A DNA stretch of 64,000 nt. Origin: Mycolicibacterium phocaicum. Lineage in GTDB: Bacteria > Actinomycetota > Actinomycetes > Mycobacteriales > Mycobacteriaceae. How positions within the stretch are numbered: the stretch's first letter is position 1; each line of letters opens with the position of its first letter. The DNA lies in the NCBI RefSeq assembly GCF_010731115.1, contig NZ_AP022616.1:1364001-1428000 (forward strand). Reading direction: 5' to 3'. Below, piece after piece: positions 1 to 8,970 of the stretch. The translations under genes and the position numbers were made by a program. Below the pieces are notes generated by a model. That model ran no database searches and was not told where the DNA came from. It worked only from the letters and a program-made list of their open reading frames with translations.

Positions 1-99
1 TACGAATTCGCCCTGTTCGCTCAGTCGGGCGAGCACTTCCTTGCTGGTGACACCGAGTTCTTTGGCCAACTCGTGTACGCGTGCCTTACCTGCTGCCAC
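1..99 (-). CDS. infB: Translation initiation factor IF-2, N-terminal end (truncated by window)
   Basis: Only the first 33 codons lie in the window. They read [20 protein letters not shown] and onward, the typical IF-2 N-terminal helical domain that contacts the ribosome; the GTPase and initiator-tRNA-binding domains lie beyond the left edge. The start is GTG at 99, preceded by a GAGGAG Shine-Dalgarno sequence at good spacing. It follows ylxR, nusA and rimP on the same strand, the conserved bacterial order for this operon. A 133-base gap separates it from ylxR and could carry its own promoter; I see no clear -10 there. Confidence 0.95.
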   Translation of the reverse strand, partial: MAAGKARVHELAKELGVTSKEVLARLSEQGEFV

Positions 100-232
100 T
101 TCTCTCCTCGTCGTGAGGCGTCAGCGGTGGGTAGGCCGCGCCTCGGTTTAGCTATGACGCATGGTCATCGGGACTTCACGGTGTGCTCATGTTCTTCGCT
201 ACCTGTTCTCTAGCTGTGGCGTTCCGGGTCCG

Positions 233-523
233 TCAGGCGGGTAAGGCACTGAAGAACTCTTCGACCGCAGAGGTGTCCGGCGAACCGGTGATGCGCAACG
301 CTCGGGCGAATGCTCGCCGCCGAACTGCCGCGTTGAGGCACTGCTGAACCGGGTGCAACCACGCACCCCGACCCGGCAGGTTACCCGCTGAATCGACCGA
401 GACGGCGCATTTACCGTTCCCGTCGCGTACAGCGGCCACTCGAAGCAAGTCGACGGCCAGCTCTCGTTTCCGGCAGCCGATGCAGGTACGCACCGGAGCT
501 GTCGGAGTCTCGCGCTGGATCAC
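233..523 (-). CDS. ylxR: YlxR-family (DUF448) small RNA-binding protein
   Basis: Short basic protein with the family signature [10 protein letters not shown] near the start and the [12 protein letters not shown] segment typical of YlxR. The family sits between nusA and infB in most bacteria and is thought to bind structured RNA; recent work in firmicutes links it to RNase P. I chose GTG at 523 (96 residues, [14 protein letters not shown]) because the homologous part starts there and a GGAGA lies upstream. A longer reading from GTG 580 (115 residues) is open but adds an atypical N terminus. A TAGACT just ahead of GTG 523 could also be a -10 box for a short-leader mRNA. Confidence 0.88.
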   Translation of the reverse strand: MIQRETPTAPVRTCIGCRKRELAVDLLRVAAVRDGNGKCAVSVDSAGNLPGRGAWLHPVQQCLNAAVRRRAFARALRITGSPDTSAVEEFFSALPA

Positions 524-606
524 AGTGCAGTCTACCGTCTCCGGGCCCGTGAACTTCAATCGCGGTCGCGGCCCCGACACGCCGCCGGTAACTGCGGGTT
601 TTCGCC

Positions 607-1644
607 TCAGCGATCGTGGCCGCCGCTGCGGCCTCCCGGGGCTGCCGGCGCGCCCTGACCGTCGGCGTCACTCCGGATGTCGATGCGCCAACCGGTGAGT
701 CGCGCCGCCAGTCGGGCGTTCTGGCCCTCCTTGCCGATCGCCAGTGACAACTGGAAGTCGGGCACCACGACCCGCGCCGCGCGCTGCGCCTCGTCGATCA
801 CCGTCACCGACACGACCTTGGCCGGCGACAGCGCGTTGGCGACGAACTTCGCCGGGTCCTCGTCGTAGTCGATGATGTCGATCTTCTCGCCCGAGAGCTC
901 ACTCATCACGTTGCGCACGCGCTGCCCCATCGGGCCGATGCATGCACCCTTAGCGTTGAGCCCCGGCACCCGCGACGCGACGGCGATCTTGGACCGGTGC
1001 CCGGCCTCGCGGGCCACCGCGACGATCTCGACCGACTCGTCGGCGATCTCGGGCACCTCCAGCGAGAACAGCTTGCGAACCAGGTTCGGGTGCGTCCGCG
1101 ACAGCGTGATGACGGGTTCGCGGGCACCACGGGTGACCCCGACGACGTAGCAGCGCACCCGGTCACCGTGCACGTAGCTCTCCCCCGGCACCTGCTCGGC
1201 GGCCGGGATGACGCCCTCGGAACCCTTGGCCTCGGTACCGACCCGCACCACCACGAGGCCGCGGGCGTTGGCCCGGGCATCACGCTGGATCACGCCGGCG
1301 ACGATGTCGCCCTCACGCGCCGAGAACTCGCCGTAGTTCTTCTCGTTCTCCGCGTCGCGCAACCGCTGCAGGATGACCTGACGCGCGGTGGTCGCCGCGA
1401 TGCGGCCGAATCCCTCGGGGGTGTCGTCCCACTCGTGGATGACGGTCCCGTCGGTGTCGGTCTGGCGGGCGATCACCCGCACGATGCCCGACTTGCGGTC
1501 GATGTCGATGTACGCGTCGGGCTCGTGCCCTTCGGTGTGGCGGTAGGCGGTCAGCAGCGCCGTCTTGATGGTGTCGACGACGACGTCGACGCTGATTCCC
1601 TTGTCCGCCTCGATGGCATGTAGTGCCGCCATGTCGATATTCAT
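607..1644 (-). CDS. nusA: Transcription termination/antitermination factor NusA
   Basis: At 345 residues this matches the short actinobacterial NusA, which lacks the C-terminal acidic repeats of E. coli. The N-terminal polymerase-binding domain starts [20 protein letters not shown], an S1 domain follows (about residues 110-185), and two KH domains fill the C-terminal half; the second carries the GxxG loop in [11 protein letters not shown]. NusA binds RNA polymerase and nascent RNA and modulates pausing, termination and rRNA antitermination. The ATG at 1644 overlaps the rimP stop by four bases (ATGA), so translation is probably coupled. Confidence 0.97.
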   Translation of the reverse strand: MNIDMAALHAIEADKGISVDVVVDTIKTALLTAYRHTEGHEPDAYIDIDRKSGIVRVIARQTDTDGTVIHEWDDTPEGFGRIAATTARQVILQRLRDAENEKNYGEFSAREGDIVAGVIQRDARANARGLVVVRVGTEAKGSEGVIPAAEQVPGESYVHGDRVRCYVVGVTRGAREPVITLSRTHPNLVRKLFSLEVPEIADESVEIVAVAREAGHRSKIAVASRVPGLNAKGACIGPMGQRVRNVMSELSGEKIDIIDYDEDPAKFVANALSPAKVVSVTVIDEAQRAARVVVPDFQLSLAIGKEGQNARLAARLTGWRIDIRSDADGQGAPAAPGGRSGGHDR

Positions 1645-2195
1645 CCGTCGGCCCCCTCTCCGGTCATACCCGCCAGCTCCAGTTCCCGGCGATTGGGTGG
1701 TGAAAATTCAACCTGTACAACAGCTTTCGTAATGTCCGCGAGCGCGACGGTCTGCACCGACAGCACCCCGCGGTTGGCGACGACCAGTTGGATCGCGCTG
1801 CCGTCGTGCTCGCCCAGCCGGCCCGTCAGCGACGTGCCGTCGGCCAGGGTCAGCTCGACCTTGCGACCACGGGCGCGGCGGTAGTGCCGCTCCGCGGTCA
1901 GTGGACGCTCCACGCCGGGCGAGGTGACCTCCAGCACATACGGCTCGGAATCGGCGGTCACCTGGTCCAGCAGTTCGGATGCGACGCGCGAGAGATCGGC
2001 GACCGCATCGAGGTCCAGACCCGAGTCACCGTCGGCCACCACGACGATGCGCGGCGGCCGCGCGGCAGCGTCCACCCGCACCTCTTCGATGTCGTATCCG
2101 GCGTCCGCAAAAGCACTGCTGAGCAGCTCAAGCACCTGGCCTGTGGTCGGTAACCGACTGGGTTGCAGCGGTCGTTCCGGCGTGTCCCGGGCCAC
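1641..2195 (-). CDS. rimP: Ribosome maturation factor RimP
   Basis: 184 residues with the RimP two-domain layout: an N-terminal alpha/beta domain ending in the hallmark [15 protein letters not shown], then an SH3-like C-terminal domain ([18 protein letters not shown]). It assists late maturation of the 30S subunit. The open frame runs about 138 codons further upstream, but GTG at 2195 is preceded by GAGGAG at ideal spacing and gives the normal family length, so I use it. It is the first gene of the rimP-nusA-ylxR-infB unit and is divergent from the lipoprotein gene at 2364. Confidence 0.95.
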   Translation of the reverse strand: MARDTPERPLQPSRLPTTGQVLELLSSAFADAGYDIEEVRVDAAARPPRIVVVADGDSGLDLDAVADLSRVASELLDQVTADSEPYVLEVTSPGVERPLTAERHYRRARGRKVELTLADGTSLTGRLGEHDGSAIQLVVANRGVLSVQTVALADITKAVVQVEFSPPNRRELELAGMTGEGADG

Positions 2196-2363
2196 GGCGA
2201 GCTCCTCATCTTGAGTTGTGCGGACAGGGCCCCCAGAAGGGTGAACCCGGTAACAACGATACGCCAGCAGCGCATGGCCGAATGGCAATCGCGACCGCGG
2301 CACCGGAGAACATCCGGCGCCGCGGTGCCGGGAAGGCGCTGTCGGCAATGGCAGGATGTGGCT

Positions 2364-2900
2364 GTGCCGCACACCGAAACCACCGTCAGCCGACGGCGTG
2401 TCCTGTTGGGCACGGCGGCACTTGCGCTGCTCGGCGGCGCGGCGTCGGCCTGCGGATCGGCACCGCAGCGTGATCCCGCCCTGGACATCCTGACCGCCGA
2501 ACTCGACCGCGCCCGCCGCGACAGTCAACTGGCCGCCTCCGCCGCCACCGGCGTGCCGCCGCAGTCGGCGCCGGCGCTCACGTCCGTCGCGGCGCTGCGG
2601 GACGCACATGCCCGCGCACTGTCCGACGAACTGACCCGGATGGGCAGCCCGCCGCCCGCCGCACCGTCGTCCACCACCGAGACGTCACCCACCACGAGTG
2701 CGGCGACGACGCCTGGCGCCACCCCCGCACCCGCGCCCCCGGCACCGCAGGAAGTCGTGGCGGCGCTGGAGCAGGCCGCCGACAGCGCGGGCCGCGCCGC
2801 GGCCGGCCAATCTGGTTACCGGGCCGGGCTGCTGGCCTCGATCGCCGCCGCGTGCACCGCGGCACACACCGTCACCCTCGCCGGACAGGCCGCGCCATGA
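2364..2900 (+). CDS. Tat-type lipoprotein of unknown function (Rv2843-like)
   Basis: 178 residues. The N terminus has a twin-arginine stretch ([12 protein letters not shown]), a hydrophobic segment and a lipobox ending GGAASAC, so the mature protein should be a lipid-anchored envelope protein. The middle is rich in Ala, Thr and Pro and probably unstructured; the ends look helical. I chose GTG 2364 because AGGA sits seven bases upstream; GTG 2358 is an alternative. Its stop overlaps the start of the ferritin-like gene (ATGA). The same pair occurs next to rimP in M. tuberculosis (Rv2843-Rv2844, from memory). Function is unknown. Confidence 0.8.
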   Translation: MPHTETTVSRRRVLLGTAALALLGGAASACGSAPQRDPALDILTAELDRARRDSQLAASAATGVPPQSAPALTSVAALRDAHARALSDELTRMGSPPPAAPSSTTETSPTTSAATTPGATPAPAPPAPQEVVAALEQAADSAGRAAAGQSGYRAGLLASIAAACTAAHTVTLAGQAAP

Positions 2901-3364
2901 CCAGCCCGCAACCGACCCCGACCCGCCCGGGCAGCGCCGCCGACGCTGCGCTGTACGACGCGATCGCCACCGAGCACGGCACCATCTACGGCTATGGCCT
3001 GGTGTCGGCGCACACCACGCCGGACGTCAACGATCTGGTGGCCGAGGCCATGGCCAAGCACCGGGCCAACCGCGAAGCCGGTATCACCGCGCTGGCCGGT
3101 CGATCGGTGCCGGCACCGCTGCCGGCCGCGGGCTATCAGCTGCCCATCGACGCGAACAACCCCGCCGACGCGAGCAAGCTGGCACTGCAGATGGAAGAGG
3201 ACACCGCCGTCGCCTGGCGCGCGGTGGCCGAGCAGGCCACCACCACCGAAGACCGGACCCTGGCCGTCAAGGCCCTCACCGATTGCGCTGTGCTGGCCGC
3301 CCGGTGGCGCGCGGCCCTCGGCGTGACGCCGGCTGTCGTGGCGTTCCCCGGCGGCGCCGAGTAG
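2897..3364 (+). CDS. Ferritin-like DUF4439 protein (Rv2844-like)
   Basis: 155 residues, all helical in appearance. It contains the ferritin-like pattern of acidic and His positions in helices (for example TEHGTIYGYGLVSAHTTPDV near the start and QMEEDTAVAWRAVAEQA in the C-terminal third), matching the DUF4439 family. No signal peptide is visible. Its ATG overlaps the upstream lipoprotein stop by four bases, so the two are almost certainly co-translated and may act together at the membrane. Metal or iron binding is inferred from the fold only; no activity is known. Confidence 0.82.
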   Translation: MTSPQPTPTRPGSAADAALYDAIATEHGTIYGYGLVSAHTTPDVNDLVAEAMAKHRANREAGITALAGRSVPAPLPAAGYQLPIDANNPADASKLALQMEEDTAVAWRAVAEQATTTEDRTLAVKALTDCAVLAARWRAALGVTPAVVAFPGGAE

Positions 3365-3408
3365 CGCACTGCCAGGGGCTCGGCAGGCAGACACGGAATC
3401 GGCATCTA

Positions 3409-3449
3409 CGCCGAGGATCCCCGCCGCATGGTGACCGCGATCCTCGGCG
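3409..3449. repeat. Palindromic element, copy 1 (upstream of the DUF559-type gene)
   Basis: Perfect 11-base inverted repeat CGCCGAGGATC / GATCCTCGGCG (3409-3419 and 3439-3449) around a 19-base loop. The right half, GTGACCGC followed by a pyrimidine-rich ATCCTCGGCG, is nearly identical to the right half of the palindrome at 4468-4510, so the two are related copies. It may act as a terminator for the ferritin-like gene ending at 3364. Confidence 0.75.
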
Positions 3450-3518
3450 CAAACGGTTATCCACAGGCCGACGACAAGGGACTGGTCCGCACAGCGTCGA
3501 TCGGCCAGCATCGATCGC

Positions 3519-4451
3519 GTGGACATCGACGAAGTGGTTCGCCGGCAGGCGGGCGTCATTTCGCGTCGCCAAGCCATCGATGCCGGGCTGAAGGACCACC
3601 ACATCCGACGGCTGCTCAGACGTAACGAGTGGGCACGGGTCCACCCGGGCGTATACATCGACCACACCGGACCTCTGACCTGGCTGCAACGGGCCTGGGC
3701 CGCGGTCCTCTACGCGGCGCCGGCCGCGTTGTGTCTCGAGTCGGCATTGTCGATCGAAGGCCCGCTCATCCATGTCGCAGTGTCGCGCCATCGGGCCATG
3801 CTGGTCGAACCGGAAGGCGTACGTATCCACCACGTCGACCACCTGGACGGACGGGCGCTCTGGAACGTCGGGCCGCCACGGATACGTTATGAGGAAGCCG
3901 CCCTTGACGTCGCTTGCCGCGCAACGGGTTTCGATGCCATCGCGGTACTGGCCGACGCCTGCCAGTCGAGGCGCACCACGGCCGAACGTCTTCTGCGAGC
4001 CCTCGACTCCCGCCAGCGCATTCGTGGTCGGCGGTGGCTGCGCGCAGTGCTGGTCGACATCGCCGAGGGAACCTGCTCAGTTCTCGAATACGGATACCGC
4101 AATCGCATCGAGCGAGCGCATGGCCTGCCTCGGGCCAAACGGCAGACCCGCTCCGTCTCCTCCGCCGGCGTGGTCTATCGCGACAGCGAATACGCGGAAC
4201 GACTCGTTGTCGAACTCGACGGCCGCCTGTTTCACGACTCGGCATGCGCACGGAACAAAGACTTCGAGCGCGACCTCGACGCGGCAGTCGATGGCCGGTC
4301 AACCGTCCGGCTCACCTATCAACAAGTATTCGACCGATCGTGTCAGACTGCCGCCAAGATCGCTCAAGTGATGCGACAGCATGGGATCGGCGTCACTGGC
4401 CACGCGTGTGGGCCGGGATGCGAATACACCCGCCTCGACCTCGCGGCCTGA
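3519..4451 (+). CDS. AbiEi-like winged-helix plus Vsr/DUF559-type nuclease-like protein
   Basis: 310 residues in two parts. Residues 1-60 form a winged-helix segment like that of AbiEi-family proteins (RRQAGVISRRQAIDAG, then RVHPGVYIDHTG). The C-terminal third has a Vsr/DUF559 nuclease-like pattern, YAERLVVELDGRLFHD followed by DFERDLDAAVDGRSTVRLTY, with the family's acidic and His positions. Mycobacteria carry many such solitary genes; none I know has a proven role. Start is GTG 3519 with no clear Shine-Dalgarno sequence. No partner toxin or methylase is adjacent, and the gene is bracketed by two related palindromes, which suggests a mobile or passenger origin (inference). Confidence 0.75.
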   Translation: MDIDEVVRRQAGVISRRQAIDAGLKDHHIRRLLRRNEWARVHPGVYIDHTGPLTWLQRAWAAVLYAAPAALCLESALSIEGPLIHVAVSRHRAMLVEPEGVRIHHVDHLDGRALWNVGPPRIRYEEAALDVACRATGFDAIAVLADACQSRRTTAERLLRALDSRQRIRGRRWLRAVLVDIAEGTCSVLEYGYRNRIERAHGLPRAKRQTRSVSSAGVVYRDSEYAERLVVELDGRLFHDSACARNKDFERDLDAAVDGRSTVRLTYQQVFDRSCQTAAKIAQVMRQHGIGVTGHACGPGCEYTRLDLAA

Positions 4452-4467
4452 CCAGCGCCATACGCCG

Positions 4468-4510
4468 ACGCCGAGGATTGCAGTCACCAGGTGACCGCAA
4501 TCCTCGGCGT
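4468..4510. repeat. Long palindrome, copy 2, between convergent genes (likely bidirectional terminator)
   Basis: A 43-base palindrome: arms ACGCCGAGGATTGC (4468-4481) and GCAATCCTCGGCGT (4497-4510) are perfect, and the inner GTCACC/GGTGAC also pairs, leaving one mismatch and a one-base centre. It lies between two gene ends (4451 and 4544) and would work as a hairpin terminator in both directions. Its right half matches the palindrome at 3439-3449 and its upstream flank. Confidence 0.8.
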
Positions 4511-4543
4511 AGCGAGTCGTCCGCGTGTACGCCGCCGACCGGC

Positions 4544-6289
4544 CTACCCCGCCAGCGCAGCCGTGATCGCCGCCGCGGCGCCGTCGACCGGCACCTCGGT
4601 CTTTTCGCCGGTGAACCGGTTGCGCAGCTCGACGGTGCCGTCGGCCCAGCCACGGCCGACCACGACGATCCACGGCACACCCAGCAGCTCGGCGTCCTTG
4701 AACTTCACGCCCGGCGACGACGTGCGGTCGTCGAGCAGCACGTCCAGGCCCAGCCGGTCGAGTTCGCCGGCCAGCTCGGTCGCGCCGGTGCGGGCCTCGG
4801 CGTCCTTGTTGGCGATGACCAGGTGCACATCAAAGGGTGCGACGGCTTTCGGCCAGCGCAGGCCGAGCTCGTCGTGGTGCTGCTCGGCGATCACCGCGAC
4901 CATGCGCGAGACGCCGATTCCGTATGAGCCCATGGTCAGGCGGACCGGCTTGCCGTTCTCGCCGAGGACGTCGGCGCTGAAAGCGTCGGTGTACTTGCGG
5001 CCGAGCTGGAAGACGTGCCCGATCTCGATGCCGCGCGCCGACACCAGCGGCCCGGCGCCGTCGGGCGAGGGATCGCCGTCGCGGACGTCGGCGGCCTCGA
5101 TGGTGCCGTCGGCCACGAAGTCGCGGCCGGCCACCATCCCGACGATGTGCTTGTTGGGTGCGTCGGCGCCGGTGATCCACGACGAACCGTCGACGATCCG
5201 CGGGTCCACGAGGAATCGAATACCGTTGTCCAGCAAGGCCTTCGGGCCCACGTATCCCTTCACGAGGAACGGGTTGGCGGCGAAGTCGGCATCGTCGAGC
5301 AGCGCGTACTCGGCCGGCTCGAGCGCCGCACCCAGACGCTTCTCGTCGATCTCGCGGTCGCCGGGCACACCGATACCCAGCAACTCCCACTCGCCGCCCG
5401 GCTGGCGCACCTTCAGCAGCACGTTCTTCAACGTGTCTGCGGCGGTGATCTCGCGGCCGAGATCAACGGTGTTGGCCCAGTCGACCAGCGTGGCAATGGT
5501 CGGGGCGTCGGGGGTGTCGTAGACGACGGCCTCGGGTTGGCCCTCGATCGGCAGCGCGTCGGGCACCGCGGTGACGACGGCTTCGACGTTGGCCGCGTAG
5601 CCGGACTGCAGGCAGCGGACGAAGGTGTCCTCCCCGACCTCGCTCTCGGCCAGGAACTCCTCGGAGGCACTGCCGCCCATGGCGCCCGACACCGCGGCCA
5701 CGATGACGTATCTGACCGCCAGCCGGTCGAAGATGCGCTGGTAGGCCTCGCGGTGCGCGTGGTAGGCGTCCTTGAGGCCGCTGTCGTCGATGTCGAACGA
5801 GTAGGAGTCCTTCATGATGAACTCGCGGCCGCGCAGGATGCCGGCGCGCGGACGCGCCTCGTCGCGGTACTTGGTCTGGATTTGGTAGAGCCGCAGCGGG
5901 AAGTCCTTGTACGACGAGTACTCCCCCTTGACCGTCAGGGTGAACATCTCCTCGTGGGTGGGCCCCAGCAGGTAGTCGTTCTTGCGGCGGTCCTGCAGCC
6001 GGAACAGGTTGTCGCCGTACTCGGTCCAGCGGTCGGTGGTCTCATAGGGAGCCCGTGGCAGCAGCGCCGGAAACAGAATCTCCTGGGCGCCGATGGCGTT
6101 CATCTCACTGCGGATGACGTCCTCGATCTTGCGCAGCACCTTGAGACCCAAGGGCAGCCAGCTGTACAGGCCGGGCGCGATCGGGCGGACGTAGCCGGCC
6201 CGGATCAGCAGCTTGTGGCTCGGCACTTCGGCGTCGGCGGGGTCGTCGCGCAGGGTGCGCAGGAACAGCTCGGACATGCGGGTGATCAC
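4544..6289 (-). CDS. proS: Prolyl-tRNA synthetase (bacterial type with editing domain)
   Basis: 581 residues. Class II synthetase: the N terminus is [20 protein letters not shown], the motif 2 region holds [20 protein letters not shown], motif 3 is [11 protein letters not shown], and the large insertion between them is the editing domain that clears Ala-tRNA(Pro). The C-terminal anticodon-binding domain ends near the stop. It charges tRNA-Pro in the cytoplasm. I chose GTG 6289, giving the VITRMSEL start seen in other mycobacteria; ATG 6277 is possible. A much longer open frame upstream is spurious. It lies 11 bases behind the fusion gene at 6301-6960. Confidence 0.97.
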   Translation of the reverse strand: MITRMSELFLRTLRDDPADAEVPSHKLLIRAGYVRPIAPGLYSWLPLGLKVLRKIEDVIRSEMNAIGAQEILFPALLPRAPYETTDRWTEYGDNLFRLQDRRKNDYLLGPTHEEMFTLTVKGEYSSYKDFPLRLYQIQTKYRDEARPRAGILRGREFIMKDSYSFDIDDSGLKDAYHAHREAYQRIFDRLAVRYVIVAAVSGAMGGSASEEFLAESEVGEDTFVRCLQSGYAANVEAVVTAVPDALPIEGQPEAVVYDTPDAPTIATLVDWANTVDLGREITAADTLKNVLLKVRQPGGEWELLGIGVPGDREIDEKRLGAALEPAEYALLDDADFAANPFLVKGYVGPKALLDNGIRFLVDPRIVDGSSWITGADAPNKHIVGMVAGRDFVADGTIEAADVRDGDPSPDGAGPLVSARGIEIGHVFQLGRKYTDAFSADVLGENGKPVRLTMGSYGIGVSRMVAVIAEQHHDELGLRWPKAVAPFDVHLVIANKDAEARTGATELAGELDRLGLDVLLDDRTSSPGVKFKDAELLGVPWIVVVGRGWADGTVELRNRFTGEKTEVPVDGAAAAITAALAG

Positions 6290-6300
6290 GGGGGGCCAGC

Positions 6301-6960
6301 TTAATCGCGGCCCTGCCAGGTGCAGACACACACCTCGTTGCCTTCGGCGTCGGCGAGCACCCAGAACGCGGGCGCTTCTTTGTCGCTCAGCAGGGTGCCG
6401 CCCGCGGCCAGCGCCGTCTCGATGCGCGCGGCAGCCTCGTCGTGCGGGACGTCGACATCGAGATGTATCCGGTTGCGTTGCGGCCGTGGCACATCCATCT
6501 GCTGGAACCACAGGGCCGGGCCGCGGCCGGCCGGGTCGACGAGTCCCCCGCTCAGATCCGACGGACCCGCTTCGTCGACGTAGCCGGTGACGGCCTGCCA
6601 GAACGGGCGCACCGCGGGGATGTCGATGGCGTCGATCGCGACCTCGATGGCCTGTACCGAGACACCGCCCGGCGCGGTCACGGCGCCGCGCTCGGCCAGC
6701 GCGTCAGAGATGCGGCGCGCCAGCGCGATGTCCTGTGCGGTGACGCCGTCGGCCGAACGCAGCCGTATGACAACCCGGTCGGCGCGGATGTCGAGGTTCA
6801 GGTGGCCCGGTGCCTGCGGGCCGGCCGTCTCGGCCACGGCGGCGGCCACGGCCGCCCCAGCCGCCAGGTCGGGCGTCAACACCTCCGTGTAGACCGCGCC
6901 GAGCACCAGGCGCCACCCGAGCGGGCTCACCGCATCGGAAATCTCCTGGCGCCGCATCAT
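6301..6960 (-). CDS. Fusion of pterin-4a-carbinolamine-dehydratase-like domain and VOC/glyoxalase-like domain
   Basis: 219 residues. The first half resembles pterin-4a-carbinolamine dehydratase: [21 protein letters not shown], then [16 protein letters not shown] and the helix [15 protein letters not shown]. The second half is a VOC-type domain of the glyoxalase/bleomycin-resistance fold, with [22 protein letters not shown] and a C-terminal [10 protein letters not shown]. In the usual enzyme two or three His residues form the active site; here only the His before LNLD is conserved, so dehydratase activity is doubtful. ATG 6960 has GGAGA seven bases upstream. It is probably co-transcribed with proS. 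The substrate is unknown. Confidence 0.8.
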   Translation of the reverse strand: MMRRQEISDAVSPLGWRLVLGAVYTEVLTPDLAAGAAVAAAVAETAGPQAPGHLNLDIRADRVVIRLRSADGVTAQDIALARRISDALAERGAVTAPGGVSVQAIEVAIDAIDIPAVRPFWQAVTGYVDEAGPSDLSGGLVDPAGRGPALWFQQMDVPRPQRNRIHLDVDVPHDEAAARIETALAAGGTLLSDKEAPAFWVLADAEGNEVCVCTWQGRD

Positions 6961-7035
6961 GATTCGGTCTCCGCGACCACGTCGCACCCCCTGACGGCCA
7001 TGCCTCCTGCATAGCACTGTGCCGCGCAGACGTGT

Positions 7036-7452
7036 TCAGAGCAGCGCTTTGTTCACCACCTGCTCGTACGCGGTCTTGTCCGCCAGGGTGACGGTCGGGC
7101 CGAACTGCAGAACGAGGTTCATCGCCTGGAACGTGCCCGGTGTAGCTCCCGCATAGCCTTCGGCAGCACCGGTCGTGGAGAACACCAGCACCGTGACGGT
7201 GTCCGTCTCGATGGCCTCGATGCACTTGATGTCGGGGCATTTCTGCTTGGCCACATCCCGTGGGTTGGCCACCGGCAGGCCTGCGGCGCCCATGTCGCGC
7301 ACCACGGCCTGCGCGGTGACGGTGTTGAGGATCGGGGCGCCGGTCAGCGACCCGGCCTGTGGCCCGGGAGCCGGCGGACGCTGGCAGCCCGTGATCGCCG
7401 TCGCGGCGAGCACAGCCGCCACGATCACAGCTCGGGCTCGCATTGCAGTCAT
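7036..7452 (-). CDS. Small secreted lipoprotein, unknown function
   Basis: 138 residues. The N terminus MTAMRARAVIVAAVLAATAI ends in a lipobox TAITGC, so it should be lipid-anchored on the outer face of the membrane. The mature part carries two Cys close together (KCPDIKCIEAI) that could form a disulfide, and resembles mycobacterial conserved lipoproteins of about this size. Start ATG 7452 is chosen because the signal peptide begins there; ATG 7443 is equally possible and no Shine-Dalgarno sequence is clear. It follows the esterase gene on the same strand. Confidence 0.75.
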   Translation of the reverse strand: MTAMRARAVIVAAVLAATAITGCQRPPAPGPQAGSLTGAPILNTVTAQAVVRDMGAAGLPVANPRDVAKQKCPDIKCIEAIETDTVTVLVFSTTGAAEGYAGATPGTFQAMNLVLQFGPTVTLADKTAYEQVVNKALL

Positions 7453-7479
7453 GCACCATGAATAGCAGCGAAACCTGGA

Positions 7480-7497
7480 CCGCCCGCCACCGGGCGG
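7480..7497 (-). terminator. Short hairpin after the esterase gene
   Basis: CCGCCCG / CGGGCGG arms (7480-7486 and 7491-7497) around CCAC, 13 bases beyond the esterase stop. A GC hairpin without a T-tract is a common mycobacterial terminator form, but this one is small. Confidence 0.45.
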
Positions 7498-7510
7498 AGC
7501 CGACGACGAG

Positions 7511-8935
7511 CTAGAGCGTCGGCACGGTGTGTGGACTTGCCGCCGTGCGCCCCGCGTCCGGCGTGGTGGCCGTCGCCGGCGTACCCGGACGGCCCGCCGG
7601 AGACGCGGCTCCCGGCGTCCGCAGCTTGCCGGCCACCCATGGCAGCGAATCCGCGAACGCCTCGTTGGCGAAGCCCCAGTCATGGAGTCCGAGCAGCGCA
7701 CGAATCTCGGCGTTGATGCCGTGCTGCTGGGCGATTTCGCACAACGTTCCGGCCGCGATGTCCTGACCCTCCGGATTCGCCCGCGCATCGCGCGGCACAC
7801 CCGGGCCGGGCGCGTTGCAGGCCGCGACGGTGCCCGGGATTTCGAACAGCCCGGAAATCCCGTGGTACCTGCCGTACTGCCGCATCACGGTGCTCGGATC
7901 GAACTCGGCCCATTTGGCCGCGTCACCGCCGTACAGCTTGGCGATGGTCTGGTCCTTGCTGCCGATGTTCGGGCTCAGATCGCCGGCGATGTCGACGAAT
8001 GCGCTGAACAGGTTGGGATGTCGTGTGGTCAACTGCACCGCGCAGGTGCCGCCCATGGACCAGCCGACGATGCCCCAGTTCTCGGGCTTCGGGCTGACGC
8101 CGAAGTTCGAGATCAGGTACGGCACCACCTCTTTGGTCAGGTGGACCGACGAATTGCCGTGACTGCCGTTGACGCATTCGGTGTCGTTGTTGAACGAACC
8201 GGTGGCGTCCGCGAAGACGAATACCGGCGCCACACCGCCGTGGGCCGCCGCGTAGTTGTCGATCGTGGTCTTCGCGTTGCCGGCCCAAATCCAGTCCGCC
8301 GGGGTGTTGAGCTGCGAGCCGATCATCATGACCGTCGGCAGCTGCGGCGGCGGATTGCTGGCGAACCAGGCCGGCGGCAGGTAGACGAGTTCGGCGCGGT
8401 GCGCGAAATTGGATTCCTGCGAGCTGGTCGAGATGGGTACCACGACACCGCGCGGCGGCCGGATGCCTTTGAGCTGCATGGCCGTCACCGTCCAGCGGTC
8501 CACCTCGTCGGGCACCTTGCCGACGGTGAACTTGTGCCACGCCACGTACGCGGTCGGGAAGTATCCGACCCACACATTCATCATCAGCAGCGCGCAGAGC
8601 GCGCACAGGGGTACGGCGAGCAGGGCCATCCCGCGGCGCCGCCACCGGGATCCGCGCCAGCCGAGAATCAGGACCGTGGCGGCGAATCCGCCTAGTGCAG
8701 TCCAGATCCACAGCCCTACCGGCGCCGGGTCGCCGGCGATGCCCAGCGAGGTGATGTACCAGTACAACCCGGCCGCGCACGCGACGCCGACCGCGAGTGC
8801 CCACGGCAACCGGCTGACGCTCCACTGCCGCGACCGTCGTCCGATCGCGCAGCACAGCGCCGCGAACGCCAGCAGCTGGATCAGAAACGGCAGCCACCCA
8901 TGCGTCAGCGACGCATGGGTGACAAACGAGGGCAC
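7511..8935 (-). CDS. Membrane-anchored esterase D-like alpha/beta hydrolase
   Basis: 474 residues. About residues 10-125 hold four hydrophobic segments (for example WLPFLIQLLAFAALCCAIG and GMALLAVPLCALCALLMM), which anchor a C-terminal alpha/beta-hydrolase domain. The nucleophile elbow is GWSMGG, and LPTVMMIGS and VFVFADATG mark earlier core strands; the fold matches the esterase D/antigen 85-like family. The active site should face outside. A Pro/Thr/Ala-rich tail follows the catalytic domain. GTG 8935 has GGAGGA six bases upstream. The natural substrate is unknown. An inverted repeat near the 5' end of the gene is described in the findings. Confidence 0.82.
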   Translation of the reverse strand: MPSFVTHASLTHGWLPFLIQLLAFAALCCAIGRRSRQWSVSRLPWALAVGVACAAGLYWYITSLGIAGDPAPVGLWIWTALGGFAATVLILGWRGSRWRRRGMALLAVPLCALCALLMMNVWVGYFPTAYVAWHKFTVGKVPDEVDRWTVTAMQLKGIRPPRGVVVPISTSSQESNFAHRAELVYLPPAWFASNPPPQLPTVMMIGSQLNTPADWIWAGNAKTTIDNYAAAHGGVAPVFVFADATGSFNNDTECVNGSHGNSSVHLTKEVVPYLISNFGVSPKPENWGIVGWSMGGTCAVQLTTRHPNLFSAFVDIAGDLSPNIGSKDQTIAKLYGGDAAKWAEFDPSTVMRQYGRYHGISGLFEIPGTVAACNAPGPGVPRDARANPEGQDIAAGTLCEIAQQHGINAEIRALLGLHDWGFANEAFADSLPWVAGKLRTPGAASPAGRPGTPATATTPDAGRTAASPHTVPTL

Positions 8936-8970
8936 GCCGATCCTCCGGGAAACTGTGCCGAGCTAGACCG

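Noticed and set aside
3519..4451. Type IV toxin-antitoxin pair based on the AbiEi-like N terminus
   Set aside because: No AbiEii-type toxin gene is adjacent; the C-terminal part is nuclease-like instead.
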